Source: Planctomycetota bacterium (GTDB lineage: Bacteria > Planctomycetota > J058). Taken from it: 44,493 nucleotides of DNA. The translations under genes and the position numbers were made by a program. The stretch covers positions 1 to 44,493 of the forward strand of contig JAHBXY010000068.1 of NCBI GenBank assembly GCA_019636275.1, in the 5' to 3' direction. This document shows, piece after piece, positions 26,983 to 35,071 of the stretch; the first letter of the stretch is position 1, and each line of letters begins with the position of its first letter. Under the pieces are notes generated by a model. That model was not told where the DNA came from, searched no databases, and saw only the letters and a program-made list of their open reading frames with translations.

Positions 26983-27483
26983 GTGGAGGCGCCGCGCGTT
27001 CGAGCGTCCGGGACCGGCGAAGGCGCGCGGCGCTGCCCGCTGTGCCGCGACGCGCTCGCGCCCGGCGCGCCCGTCGACGAGTGCCCGGGCTGCGGCACCG
27101 GCTACCACCCCGCCTGCCGGCGCGAGCTCTCGCGCTGCGCGACCCTCGGCTGCGGCGAGGCCCCGGCGCCGCCGCGCCCGCGCGCGCCACGCCGGCGCGC
27201 CCCCTGGGTGCCGGCGCCCGACGAGCTCCACCAGCTCCCGGCCGACGACGACGCCGAAGACGACGCGCCCCGCCCGCGCCCGCCGGGGCTGTTCGTGCTG
27301 ATCGCGCGCGCGGCCCTGGCCAACCCGGGCCCCTGGCTGGGCGGGGCGCTGATCGGCGCGGCGATCGCGCTCTCGCTCACCGTCGAGCTGCTCGGGTGGA
27401 GGCGGTTCTCCGCGATGTGGCTCCCGCTGCTGCTCCTCGGGGTCATGTTCCTCACGGGGCTCGGCGACCGCCGCGCCCGCTGA
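26983..27483 (+). CDS. Prokaryotic RING finger (Prok-RING_1-like) membrane protein
   Basis: This 166-residue protein has GTG 26983. Residues 18-57 hold zinc ligands in the order C18-x2-C21, C34-x2-C37, H42, C45, C52, C57, with the GTGYHPACRRELSRCATLGC layout of Prokaryotic RING finger family 1. A Pro/Arg/Asp-rich linker leads to two transmembrane helices (WLGGALIGAAIALSLTVELL and SAMWLPLLLLGVMFLTGLG). The zinc module should face the cytoplasm. Several such proteins occur near stress or envelope genes, but the substrate is unknown. It is 1.7 kb downstream of the RING-TerD gene and just upstream of the DUF697 gene. Confidence 0.78.
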   Translation: MEAPRVRASGTGEGARRCPLCRDALAPGAPVDECPGCGTGYHPACRRELSRCATLGCGEAPAPPRPRAPRRRAPWVPAPDELHQLPADDDAEDDAPRPRPPGLFVLIARAALANPGPWLGGALIGAAIALSLTVELLGWRRFSAMWLPLLLLGVMFLTGLGDRRAR

Positions 27484-27531
27484 CGGGCGCGGCGGGTTGT
27501 GCCGCCGCCGGGCCGGGATTAGCCTGCCCGC

Positions 27532-28530
27532 ATGGGTTACATGCGGGACCTGATCGAGCACGTCGCGGAGAGCTTCAACACGCTCTTCAACCTCGACGCC
27601 GACTCGTCCCTCAGCGAGGACGAGAACGTCGAGCGGGTGATCGGCCATACGGCCACGGTCGCCGCGATCGTCTGCTGCATGCAGCCGATCCCCGCCGGCG
27701 ACTTCCTCATCCTCACGCCGATCCAGGCCAAGATGGCGCTCCACATCGGCCGCGTGAAGGGCTTCGAGGTCTCGTCCGAGCGCGCCCAGGAGATCGTGGT
27801 CGAGGTCGTCGGCATCCTCGGGATGACGCTGACCACCCAGCTCGTCGTCGTGTCGGTCGCCAAGCTGGTGCCGTTCGTCGGCGGCATGCTCTCGCTCCCG
27901 ATCATCTACGCGGCGACCTGGGCCATCGGCAACGTCGTCGATTACTACTTCAACTGCCTGAAGGCGGACCAGGCGCCCTCGGCCGAGGTGATGAAGGACC
28001 TGTTCGCCGAGCAGTTCCGCGTCGGCAAGGCCAAGGGGCAGGCGCTCGACCGCTCGGAGCTGGAGCGCAAGGCCGACGAGCTGCGCCGCAGGGTCGAGGC
28101 GCGCGACGCCGAGCTGCGCACCGAGACGCGGCTCGACCCGCGCGAGGAGGCCGCCCGGCGCCCGGCGCCGGCGTCAGCGACCCCGGCGTCGGCCGCCGAG
28201 GCCGACGCCGGTGCGCGCCGCAAGATCAAGATCACGCTCGGCGGCGACGGCCGCGCCGAGGTCGACCGGCCGCGCGGGAAGAAGACGATCGGCCCCGAGG
28301 ACGACGGGCGCCTCGCCCTGGCGCCGCCGGGCACGCCGCTGGGCGAGGTCGCGCCGCCGCCCGTGGCCGCCAAGACCGTTGGCGCCGCCGAGCCCGAGGC
28401 CGCCGCCGTCGCCCAGGCCGCGCCGGCGAGCTTCGTCGATCAGCTCGAGCGCCTGGGCAAGCTGCGCCAGGCCGGCGTCCTCTCGGCCGACGAGTTCGAG
28501 CAGGCCAAGCGCAAGCTCCTGGGCCTGTAG
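27532..28530 (+). CDS. DUF697 membrane protein with C-terminal SHOCT domain
   Basis: This 332-residue protein has ATG 27532. Residues 30-150 match the DUF697/YcjF-like membrane domain: VIGHTATVAAIVCCMQPIPAGDF, LTPIQAKMALHIGRVKGFE, and two hydrophobic stretches around 95-110 and 115-135. A charged coiled segment and a long Ala/Pro-rich linker follow. The final 30 residues, FVDQLERLGKLRQAGVLSADEF and onward, are a SHOCT motif, a short C-terminal oligomerisation domain. DUF697 proteins often accompany GTPases in stress and envelope processes; here no GTPase is in the window. A likely operon link with the Prok-RING_1 gene (48-base gap) is inferred. Confidence 0.82.
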   Translation: MGYMRDLIEHVAESFNTLFNLDADSSLSEDENVERVIGHTATVAAIVCCMQPIPAGDFLILTPIQAKMALHIGRVKGFEVSSERAQEIVVEVVGILGMTLTTQLVVVSVAKLVPFVGGMLSLPIIYAATWAIGNVVDYYFNCLKADQAPSAEVMKDLFAEQFRVGKAKGQALDRSELERKADELRRRVEARDAELRTETRLDPREEAARRPAPASATPASAAEADAGARRKIKITLGGDGRAEVDRPRGKKTIGPEDDGRLALAPPGTPLGEVAPPPVAAKTVGAAEPEAAAVAQAAPASFVDQLERLGKLRQAGVLSADEFEQAKRKLLGL

Positions 28531-28582
28531 CCGGCCGTCGGCTACGATGTCCCTCGCACCGGGGACACCAGGAGGTGTGTCC

Positions 28583-29530
28583 ATGCGTGTCCATGGGAAG
28601 GTCGCGCTCCTCTTCGCCGCGCTCGCGGCGACGGCGGGCGCCGACGAGCTCCGCCCGCCGGTCAAGCTCGAGGCTGGCGGCGCGCCGATCGACGTGGAGG
28701 TGGGGCACGCCGCCCCGTTCGTCCACGACCTCGACGGCGACGGCGTCCCCGACCTGCTCGTCGGCCAGTTCGGCGGCGGGAAGCTGCGCTGGTTCAGGAA
28801 CGAGGGGGCGGCCGCCGCGCCGCGCCTCGCCGCGTCGCAGTGGGTGCAGACGATCGAGGGCAAGCCGGCCGAGACCGAGTCCGGGTGATGCGTCGGCTTC
28901 GGTCCACAGGTCGTGGACCTCACGCAGGACGGACGCCTCGACCTGATCACCGGCTCGTGGCCGGGGACGGTCTACCTCTTCCGCGGCCAGGAGGGCGGCG
29001 GCTTCGGGGCGCGTGAGCCGGTGCTCGGCCACGACGGCAAGCCCGTGAACGTCGGCAACGCCTCGGCCGTGTTCGCCGCCGACTGGGACCGCGACGGCCG
29101 CCTCGACCTCGTGATCGGCACGATCGAGGGCCACGTGTTCCTCCTCCCCGGCCTCCCGGGCGACGGCCCGCGCTTCGGCCCGGCGCAGCCGCTCGCGGCC
29201 GCCGGCGCGAAGATCAAGGTCCCGGGCGGCGACGCCGGCCCGTGCGTGGCCGACTGGGACGGCGACGGCGTGCCCGACCTGCTCGTCGGCTGCGGCGACG
29301 GGTCGGTGCAGCTCTTCCGCGGCGGGGGCGCCGACGGCGCGCCGCGCCTCGCGGCGCCGCGGGCCCTCGTGCCGCCAGCGCGCGACGGCCGCGGGACCCG
29401 GGCCAAGCCGGCGGTGGCCGACTGGGACGGCGACGGGCGGCTCGACCTGCTCGTGGGCGACTTCTCCAGCCAGGGGCGCAAGTACCACGGCCACGTGTGG
29501 CTGTTCCTGCGCGCCGAGGCCGCGCGCTGA
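28583..29530 (+). CDS. FG-GAP/VCBS beta-propeller protein, candidate selenoprotein (Sec102)
   Basis: One frame runs from ATG 28583 (seven bases after AGGAGG) to TGA 29528 with a single internal TGA at 28886-28888, giving 315 residues if decoded. The signal peptide is VALLFAALAATAGA. Five FG-GAP/calcium blades follow: DLDGDGVPDLLVG, DLTQDGRLDLITG, DWDRDGRLDLVIG, DWDGDGVPDLLVG and DWDGDGRLDLLVG, a pattern common in planctomycete secreted proteins. The TGA sits in a conserved loop between blades 1 and 2: G, TGA, CVGFGPQVVDL. In relatives I recall, Cys-Cys occupies these two places. A SECIS-like hairpin starts 12 bases after the TGA. Decoding as Sec102-Cys103 explains all of this. The alternative is a nonsense change or base error that truncates the protein after one blade. 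A strong terminator hairpin follows. Confidence 0.8.
28886..28926 (+). promoter_or_regulatory. Candidate bacterial SECIS element with in-frame UGA
   Basis: After UGA (28886-28888) a lower helix UGCGU/ACGCA (28889-28893 with 28922-28926) is followed by an internal loop. The upper perfect 7-bp helix GGUCCAC/GUGGACC (28901-28907 with 28913-28919) carries apical loop AGGUC (28908-28912). Guanines near the loop start and a loop 19 bases from the UGA are within known bacterial limits, and the Escherichia coli fdhF SECIS loop also contains AGGUCU. Confidence 0.75.
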
Positions 29531-29548
29531 CGACCCACCTCGCGCTCA

Positions 29549-29586
29549 CCGGGGCCGCGCGCGCGCCTGCGCGCGCGCGGCCCCGG
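29549..29586 (+). terminator. Strong hairpin terminator after the FG-GAP gene
   Basis: An 18-base arm at 29549-29566 is perfectly complementary to 29569-29586, 18 bp in total with a two-base centre (effective loop of four or more). It begins 19 bases after the stop codon. The gap to the peptidase gene is otherwise short. Confidence 0.75.
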
Positions 29587-29647
29587 CGCCACGGCCCCCC
29601 CGCGCGCGTCGCCGGCCAGGTATCACGGAGCCTCGCAGAGGTGCCCC

Positions 29648-31519
29648 GTGACCGCGCTCGACGACGCCCGCCGCCTGATCGACGACCTCGCCTGTGGCTA
29701 CGTCCGCCGCCACGTCCCCAAGGAGGACGCCTTCTGGACCTCCTACATGGGCCTCGCCCCGGACGCGGCGGCGGCCCGCGAGGAGCTCGACCGGCGCGAG
29801 ATCGAGCTGCAGCGCTTCCTGCGCGATCCGGAGCGCCTGGCGCAGGTGCGCGGGGCGCTGGCCGCGCCCGGGCTCGCGCCCGACGAGCGCACGGCGCTCG
29901 AGGGCTGGCGGGCCACGTTCGAGGCGCACGTGATCGACAGCGCCGAGGCGCGGGCGCTGGCCGAGCGGATCGTCGAGGCCGAGGGCGCGCTGGCGCGCGC
30001 GCGCGGCGACATGCCGCTGGGCTACGTCGACCCCGAGCGCGGCCCGGTGCGGGCGAGCAGCGTCAAGCTGGCCGTCATGCTCAAGACCGAGCAGGACCCG
30101 CGCCTGCGCCGCGCCGCCTGGGAGGGGCTGCGCTCGATCGAGCCCTGGGTGCTCGAGCGCGGCTTCCTCGACGTCGTGCGCCTGCGCAACCAGCTCGGCC
30201 GCGCGCTCGGCGCCGAGGACTACTACGACTGGAAGGTGCGCCGCGCCGAGGGGATGACCAAGGCCGAGGTCTTCGCCCTGCTCGACGAGCTCGAGGCGGC
30301 GACGCGCGCGCCGGCCGAGCGGGCCGTGGCCGAGCTCCGCCGCCAGCACGGGGCCGACCAGGTCGCCGGCTGGAACGTGCGCTTCCTCGTCGGCGGCGAC
30401 GTCACGCGCGACCTCGACCCCTACTTCCCGTTCGCCCGCGCCATCGAGCGCTGGGGCCGCTCGTTCGCGGCGCTCGGGATCCGCTACCGCGGCGCGCGCA
30501 TGGTCCTCGACCTCGTCGACCGCCAGGGGAAGTACGAGAACGGCTTCATGCACGGCCCCGAGGTCTCGTGGCGGCGCAAGGGCGAGCTGCAGCGGGCGCG
30601 GATCCAGTTCACGGCCAACGCGATCCCCGGCATGCCGGGCTCCGGGCAGTCGGCCACGGCCACGCTGTTCCACGAGGGCGGCCACGCGGCGCACTTCGCG
30701 AACATCGACATGCCCGCCCCCTGCTTCGGGCAGGAGTTCGCGCCCACGTCGGTGGCCTTCGCCGAGACGCAGAGCATGTTCCTCGACAGCCTGCTCGACG
30801 ACGCCGACTGGCGGGCCCGCTACGCGCGCACGCGCGACGGGGCGCCCATGCCGCTCGAGCTGATAGAGCGCGCCCTGCGCACGACGCAGCCGTTCGCCGC
30901 CTGGGAGGCGCGGGCCATGCTGACCGTGTGCTACGCCGAGAAGGCGATCTACGAGCTGCCCGACGACCGCCTCACGCCGGACGGCGTGCTCGCGGCGCTG
31001 CGCGAGGTCGAGCGGCGGCTCCTGCTCCTGCCCGACGGCAGCCCGCGGCCCGCGCTCGCCGTCCCGCATCTGCTCTCCGGCGAGAGCAGCGCCTACTACC
31101 ACGGCTACGTGCTGGCGGAGATGGGCGTGCAGCAGACGCGCGAGCACTTCCTCGGCCGCGACGGGCACCTCGTCGACAACCCGCGCGTCGGGCCGGAGCT
31201 GGCCGAGGTCTACTGGCGGCCGGGCAACAGCCGCCGCTGCAGCCCCTTGATCGAGGCGCTCACCGGCCAGCCGCTCGGCGCCGGCGCCCTGGCGCGGCAC
31301 CTGTGCCGGTCGACCGACGAGGCGCTGGCCGAGGCCCGCGAGGCGGCGCGGCGCGAGCCGTCGCTCCCGCGCTTCGAGGGCGCGGTCGACCTCGACGCGC
31401 ACGTCCGCGTCGCGCACGGCGCCGAGACGGTGGCCGAGGTGGCCCCGGGCGGCCGCTTCGAGGACCTCTCCCTCGCCTTCGGCCGCTGGGTCGACGGGCT
31501 GGCCGAGGCGCGGACGTGA
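29648..31519 (+). CDS. M3-like zinc metallopeptidase
   Basis: This 623-residue protein has GTG 29648 behind GAGGTG. No signal peptide is visible, so it is probably cytoplasmic. The active site is TLFHEGGHAAHF with His342, Glu343 and His346. The third ligand is probably Glu373 in FAETQSMFLDSLL. An Ala/Arg-rich helical N-terminal half and VKLAVMLKTEQDPRLRRAAWEG fit the cavity-lined fold of M3-type oligopeptidases (oligopeptidase F-like and relatives). It should cut short peptides. The stop overlaps the serpin start in a GTGA, so the pair is probably one transcript. Confidence 0.86.
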   Translation: MTALDDARRLIDDLACGYVRRHVPKEDAFWTSYMGLAPDAAAAREELDRREIELQRFLRDPERLAQVRGALAAPGLAPDERTALEGWRATFEAHVIDSAEARALAERIVEAEGALARARGDMPLGYVDPERGPVRASSVKLAVMLKTEQDPRLRRAAWEGLRSIEPWVLERGFLDVVRLRNQLGRALGAEDYYDWKVRRAEGMTKAEVFALLDELEAATRAPAERAVAELRRQHGADQVAGWNVRFLVGGDVTRDLDPYFPFARAIERWGRSFAALGIRYRGARMVLDLVDRQGKYENGFMHGPEVSWRRKGELQRARIQFTANAIPGMPGSGQSATATLFHEGGHAAHFANIDMPAPCFGQEFAPTSVAFAETQSMFLDSLLDDADWRARYARTRDGAPMPLELIERALRTTQPFAAWEARAMLTVCYAEKAIYELPDDRLTPDGVLAALREVERRLLLLPDGSPRPALAVPHLLSGESSAYYHGYVLAEMGVQQTREHFLGRDGHLVDNPRVGPELAEVYWRPGNSRRCSPLIEALTGQPLGAGALARHLCRSTDEALAEAREAARREPSLPRFEGAVDLDAHVRVAHGAETVAEVAPGGRFEDLSLAFGRWVDGLAEART

Positions 31520-32763
31520 GCGCGCGCGCGGCGGTCGCCCTGCTCCTGCTGCCGACCCTGCTCCTCGGCGGCGCGGCCGCGGCGCAGGAGCAGGGCGCCG
31601 CGCCGGCGCGCGCCCGGCCCCAGCTCGACGCGCAGGCGCTCGAGCGGCGCGCGCGCGGGACGTTCGACCTGGGGCTCGAGGCCCTGCGCGGCGTCCCGCA
31701 CGGCAACGCCGTCGTCTCGCCGCAGGCGATCGCCCAGGCGCTGGCGCTCGTCTACGCGGCCGCGGGCGGCGAGACGGCCGCCGAGCTGGGGCGCGTCCTG
31801 CGCGTCACGGGCCCCCGGGACGACGGCCTGGCCGCGCTCAACGCCCTGGACCAGGCCCTCGCCGGCCGCGGGGGCGCCGGGCGCGCCGGCGGCTTCAGGC
31901 TGCGGCTCGCGTCGGCGGTGTGGGTGCAGGAGGGGCGGGCGCTGGCGCCCGACTACGTCGCGGCCCTGGCCACGCACTTCGGCGTCGAGCCGCGCCGGGT
32001 CGACTTCGCCGGCGACCTCGCCGGCGCGCGGGCGACGATCAACCGCTGGTCGCGCGACGCGACCGGCCCGATCGACGACCTCGTGCGCACGGGCGGCGGC
32101 GTCACGGGCGGCGCCGGCGTCGTGGTCACCAGCGCGGCCGCCTTCGACGCCGCCTGGCGAACCGCCTTCCCGCCGGGCGCCACGGCCCCCGGCCGGTTCG
32201 GCGTCCCCGGCGCGGGCGAGCGGCCCTCGCGCCAGATGAACGTGAGCGGCCCCATGGCCACGGCCGTCGAGCCGGGGCTCCGGGCCCTCGACATGCCGTT
32301 CGCGAACGACGACCTGCGGCTCCTCGTGCTCGTGCCCGAGGGCGAGGTCGGGGCGCTCGAGCGCTCGCTCACGGCCGACCACCTGGCGCGGATCACCGCG
32401 CGCCTGCGCGCCCCGCTGCAGCAGGCGAACGTCTACCTGCCGCGCGTCGCCGTGAGCACGCGCGCCGACCTGCGCGACGCCCTGCAGCGGGCCAACCTGC
32501 GCCGCCTGTTCGCGGCGGGCGCCGACCTCTCCGGGCTCGGCGAGGGCGAGCTGCGGGTCGGGGCCTTGATCCACGACGCGCGGGTCGACCTCAACGAGGC
32601 GGGCGTGGGCGGCGCCGCCGGCGTGGCCGCGCCGGTCGCCATGCAGCAGCAGGTCCAGGACGGGCCGGCCGCGTTCCTCGTCGACCGGCCCTTCCTGTTC
32701 ATCGTCCGCGACCGGGTGACCGGCGCGGCCCTGTTCATCGGGCGCGTCGTCGACCCTCGCTAG
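31516..32763 (+). CDS. Secreted serpin (serine-protease-inhibitor fold)
   Basis: This 415-residue protein has GTG 31516, four bases inside the peptidase stop. The signal peptide is VALLLLPTLLLGGAAAAQ. The serpin scaffold is clear: VVSPQAIAQALALVYAAAGG, TAAELGRVL, LASAVWVQEGRALAPDYV, INRWSRDATGPIDDL, LRALDMPFANDDLRLLVL and the C-terminal DRPFLFIVRDRVTGAALFIG. The reactive-centre loop region is NEAGVGGAAGVAAPVAMQQQ, close to but not the usual NEEGTEAAAAT hinge, so inhibitory action is plausible but not certain. It would be exported and block or bind an extracellular protease. Its tight coupling to an apparently cytoplasmic metallopeptidase is odd, because serpins target serine and cysteine proteases. 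Confidence 0.88.
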   Translation: MSARAAVALLLLPTLLLGGAAAAQEQGAAPARARPQLDAQALERRARGTFDLGLEALRGVPHGNAVVSPQAIAQALALVYAAAGGETAAELGRVLRVTGPRDDGLAALNALDQALAGRGGAGRAGGFRLRLASAVWVQEGRALAPDYVAALATHFGVEPRRVDFAGDLAGARATINRWSRDATGPIDDLVRTGGGVTGGAGVVVTSAAAFDAAWRTAFPPGATAPGRFGVPGAGERPSRQMNVSGPMATAVEPGLRALDMPFANDDLRLLVLVPEGEVGALERSLTADHLARITARLRAPLQQANVYLPRVAVSTRADLRDALQRANLRRLFAAGADLSGLGEGELRVGALIHDARVDLNEAGVGGAAGVAAPVAMQQQVQDGPAAFLVDRPFLFIVRDRVTGAALFIGRVVDPR

Positions 32764-32802
32764 CGGGATCATTCACGAGCACCGCAAAGCTCTGGCAGAA
32801 GA

Positions 32803-33009
32803 GAAGAATTGAACCGCCAAGACGCCACGCGCGCACGCGGGACCCGCTCCGCGGGTCCCCGCGTGCGCGCGCGCCATGGGGAAATGAGGTAAGAACGAAG
32901 AGCTCGTGGCGGAGCATCTCTCACCCCCCTTGGCGCTCGGTCGCTGGCCCGGACCCGCGAAGCGGGTCCGGGCCAGCGACCGAGTGGCGTCTTGGCGGTT
33001 CAATTCTTC
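32803..33009. mobile_element. Inverted-repeat element (MITE-like), 207 bp, two nested hairpins
   Basis: Arms of 26 bases at 32803-32828 and 32984-33009 are perfect inverted copies, with GAAGAATTGAACCGCC at the outer end. Inside are a near-perfect hairpin of about 19 bp (32829-32847 with 32851-32870, one extra C) and a perfect 23-bp hairpin (32936-32958 with 32962-32984, GAA loop). The second uses the last base of the right arm. No transposase or target-site duplication is obvious. The TTGAACCGCCAAGACGCC core is a motif I associate with dispersed repeats in several GC-rich phyla. The rest of the 32764-33128 gap holds no gene I can support. Confidence 0.72.
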
Positions 33010-33128
33010 GGCTTGGCGGTGTCGCGGAGCGAGCGTTCGTTCGAAGCGGGGGCCTGCCCACGATGTTGGCTGTTGTAGGTCGTTCTTGGCGGTTGCATGG
33101 CCTCGCTCATGCATGATCCGGGCCAGTG

Positions 33129-33551
33129 CTAGTCGGGAGAGGCGCGGCGGTCGCGCTTCTTCTGGCTCTGCCGCTCCTTGCCCTCGCGCCGCCGGGCGCG
33201 CGCGGCCTTGCCGGGCTTGGTGGGCACGCGCCGCTTCTCGCGGCGCAGCGCCTCGCGCGCCAGGCTCCCCAGGCGCGCCAGGCAGGCGGCGCGGTTGTCG
33301 TGCTGGCTCTTGTGCTCGTCGCACTGGAGCAGCACCTCGCCCTCGGTCGTCACGTAGCGGGCGGGGAGCCGCGCCAGGAGGCGGGCGCGCTGCTCGTCGG
33401 TGACGGCGCGCGAGCCGCGGAGGTCCCAGCGGAGGAGGACCTTCGTGCTGGCCTTGTTGACGTGCTGGCCGCCCGGGCCACCCGAGCGGGCGAACGAGAG
33501 CGACAGCTCGTCGTCCGGGATCACGAGCCCGGGGCGGACCTCGACGGCCAC
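33129..33551 (-). CDS. arfB: Peptidyl-tRNA hydrolase ArfB (ribosome rescue)
   Basis: This 140-residue protein has GTG 33551, five bases downstream of the previous stop. The GGQ catalytic motif sits in FARSGGPGGQHVNK (GGQ 27-29), and STKVLLRWDL and LLARLPARYVTTEGEVLLQCDEH follow as in the domain-3 fold of release factors. A basic C-terminal tail (GKAARARRREGKERQSQKKR) is the part that enters the empty mRNA channel. It frees ribosomes stalled without a stop codon by cutting peptidyl-tRNA. The length fits ArfB/YaeJ and not a full release factor. Confidence 0.93.
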   Translation of the reverse strand: MAVEVRPGLVIPDDELSLSFARSGGPGGQHVNKASTKVLLRWDLRGSRAVTDEQRARLLARLPARYVTTEGEVLLQCDEHKSQHDNRAACLARLGSLAREALRREKRRVPTKPGKAARARRREGKERQSQKKRDRRASPD

Positions 33552-33556
33552 GACGC

Positions 33557-35071
33557 TCAGCGCCCCTGCCGCTGGCGGCGGATCGACTCGCCCCGCACGG
33601 CGCGCGGGTCCTGGACCTGACGCGGCGGGAGGCTCACGAGGACCAGCCGGGCGACCTTCGTGTCGGCCGCGCGCGCGGTGAAGCGCACCGGCACCACGGG
33701 CCCCTCGGGGAGCGGGATCATGAGCTCCTCGGGCGCCCCGCCCGCCATGCGCAGGAGCAGGCCGTCGAAGCGCGGCTCGACGATCACCTGCCGCGCCCCG
33801 GCGAGCTGGCAGGGCCGGAACGTGCCGCCGACGACCACGCCGGCGACGCCGAGGTGCACGGTCAGCTTGTCGTCGATCGTCACCGTGACGCCGCCGGCCT
33901 CGATCGGCCCGTCGAGCTCGACGGCGAGCGCCCAGCCGGGGAGGCGCGTCCAGGGCGCGCCCGCCGGCACCTCGCGCAGGCGCGCCTGCAGGAACACGCT
34001 CTGGGCGACCGCCCGCGGCTCGCCGGCGACGGTGAGCGTCCCCTCGGCCCAGGTGCGCAGGAGGGCCGTGGGCAGGCTCGCGTGGCGGTCGCCGAGCTGG
34101 CGCTCGAGCACCCGGGCCACGACCGTGGCCTCCTCGGCCAGGAGCATGGTCAGCGACGTGCGCTCGATCCGCTCGCGCAGCTCGCGCACGGCCAGGCGCA
34201 CCTCGTCGCGCCGCTCGGGCAGGCGCACCCAGCGGTCGGGCTGGTCGGCGGCGCGCGCCATGGCCAGGAGGGCGCGCGCGTCCTCGCGCACGAAGCACTC
34301 GGCCGGCAGGGCGTCGAGGGCGCGCAGGGCCTGCTCCTCGGCGCGCGGGTCGCCCAGCGCCAGGCGCACGCGCGGGACGCCCAGGGCGAACGCGTGCCAG
34401 CGCGCCAGCTCGGCGTCGATCGCCGCCTTGAGGCGCTCGATCTCGGTCGCCCGCATGCGGGCGCGCGTCGCCTGGGCCAGCGCCTCGAGGCGCCGCTGGC
34501 GCTCGTCCCAGGGCACGTTCTCGAGCGCCAGGAGCAGGGCCTGCATGGCGCTCACGAACGCGTCGCGCAGGGGCGACGGCTGCCAGCCGGAGCGGGCGAC
34601 GAGCAGCTCGAGGTGCTCGCGCCCGCGCGGGACGTCGACGAACAGCTCGAGGCTCACCTGCCGCACGAGCACGGCGATCCGGTCGGGGTCGCCGCGCGCG
34701 GCCGCCACCGCGTCGGCGATCGCGTCGGTGGAGCGCGCCGGCGCGGGCTCGTCGGGGGGCAGCGGGTCGAGCTCGTCGAGCGGGAGGTCGTCGGGCGGGA
34801 GGTCGTCGGGCGGCGGCTCGAGCTCGTCGGGGACGGCGGGCGCGACCGGCCCGGGCTCCGTCGGTCTCACGACGACGGGCCCGGGCGGCGGCGGCGGGGA
34901 CGGCGGCCGGTCGACCACCGGGGGCGGCGTGACCGCCGCGACGCCAGCGACCCCGACCCCGCGGGGGGCGGGCGGCGGGGCGTGGGCGGGGATCCAGCGC
35001 GGCGAGCCCCGCGACGGCCACGGCGCGAGCCGCCAGCGCGGGCAGGGGGCCTTCGCCTGCGGGCTGGGCAT
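33557..35071 (-). CDS. Proline-rich protein, perhaps the extracellular part of the kinase
   Basis: The frame from an ATG-like codon at 35071 to 33557 gives 504 residues. The first 120 are Pro/Ala-rich (including EPPPDDLPPDDLP repeats). The rest is a structured alpha/beta region: RGDPDRIAVLVRQVSLELFVDV, RGREHLELLVARSGWQPSPL and, later, a beta-rich module with TRLPGWALAVELDGPIEAGG and VTVTIDDKLTVHLGVAGV. No ribosome site precedes 35071. An adjacent frame reads LPALAARAVAVAGLAAL, a good transmembrane helix, just where kinase and this region should join. One protein, kinase plus TM plus exterior domain (about 900 residues), broken by one or two indels near 35080, is therefore likely. The function of the exterior domain is unknown. 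Confidence 0.6.
   Translation of the reverse strand: MPSPQAKAPCPRWRLAPWPSRGSPRWIPAHAPPPAPRGVGVAGVAAVTPPPVVDRPPSPPPPPGPVVVRPTEPGPVAPAVPDELEPPPDDLPPDDLPLDELDPLPPDEPAPARSTDAIADAVAAARGDPDRIAVLVRQVSLELFVDVPRGREHLELLVARSGWQPSPLRDAFVSAMQALLLALENVPWDERQRRLEALAQATRARMRATEIERLKAAIDAELARWHAFALGVPRVRLALGDPRAEEQALRALDALPAECFVREDARALLAMARAADQPDRWVRLPERRDEVRLAVRELRERIERTSLTMLLAEEATVVARVLERQLGDRHASLPTALLRTWAEGTLTVAGEPRAVAQSVFLQARLREVPAGAPWTRLPGWALAVELDGPIEAGGVTVTIDDKLTVHLGVAGVVVGGTFRPCQLAGARQVIVEPRFDGLLLRMAGGAPEELMIPLPEGPVVPVRFTARAADTKVARLVLVSLPPRQVQDPRAVRGESIRRQRQGR

Noticed and set aside
28211..28888. A 225-codon frame ending at the internal TGA as a separate gene
   Set aside because: Its first 120 codons overlap the DUF697-SHOCT gene in another frame. 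The true start is ATG 28583 behind AGGAGG, and the frame after the TGA continues the same protein.
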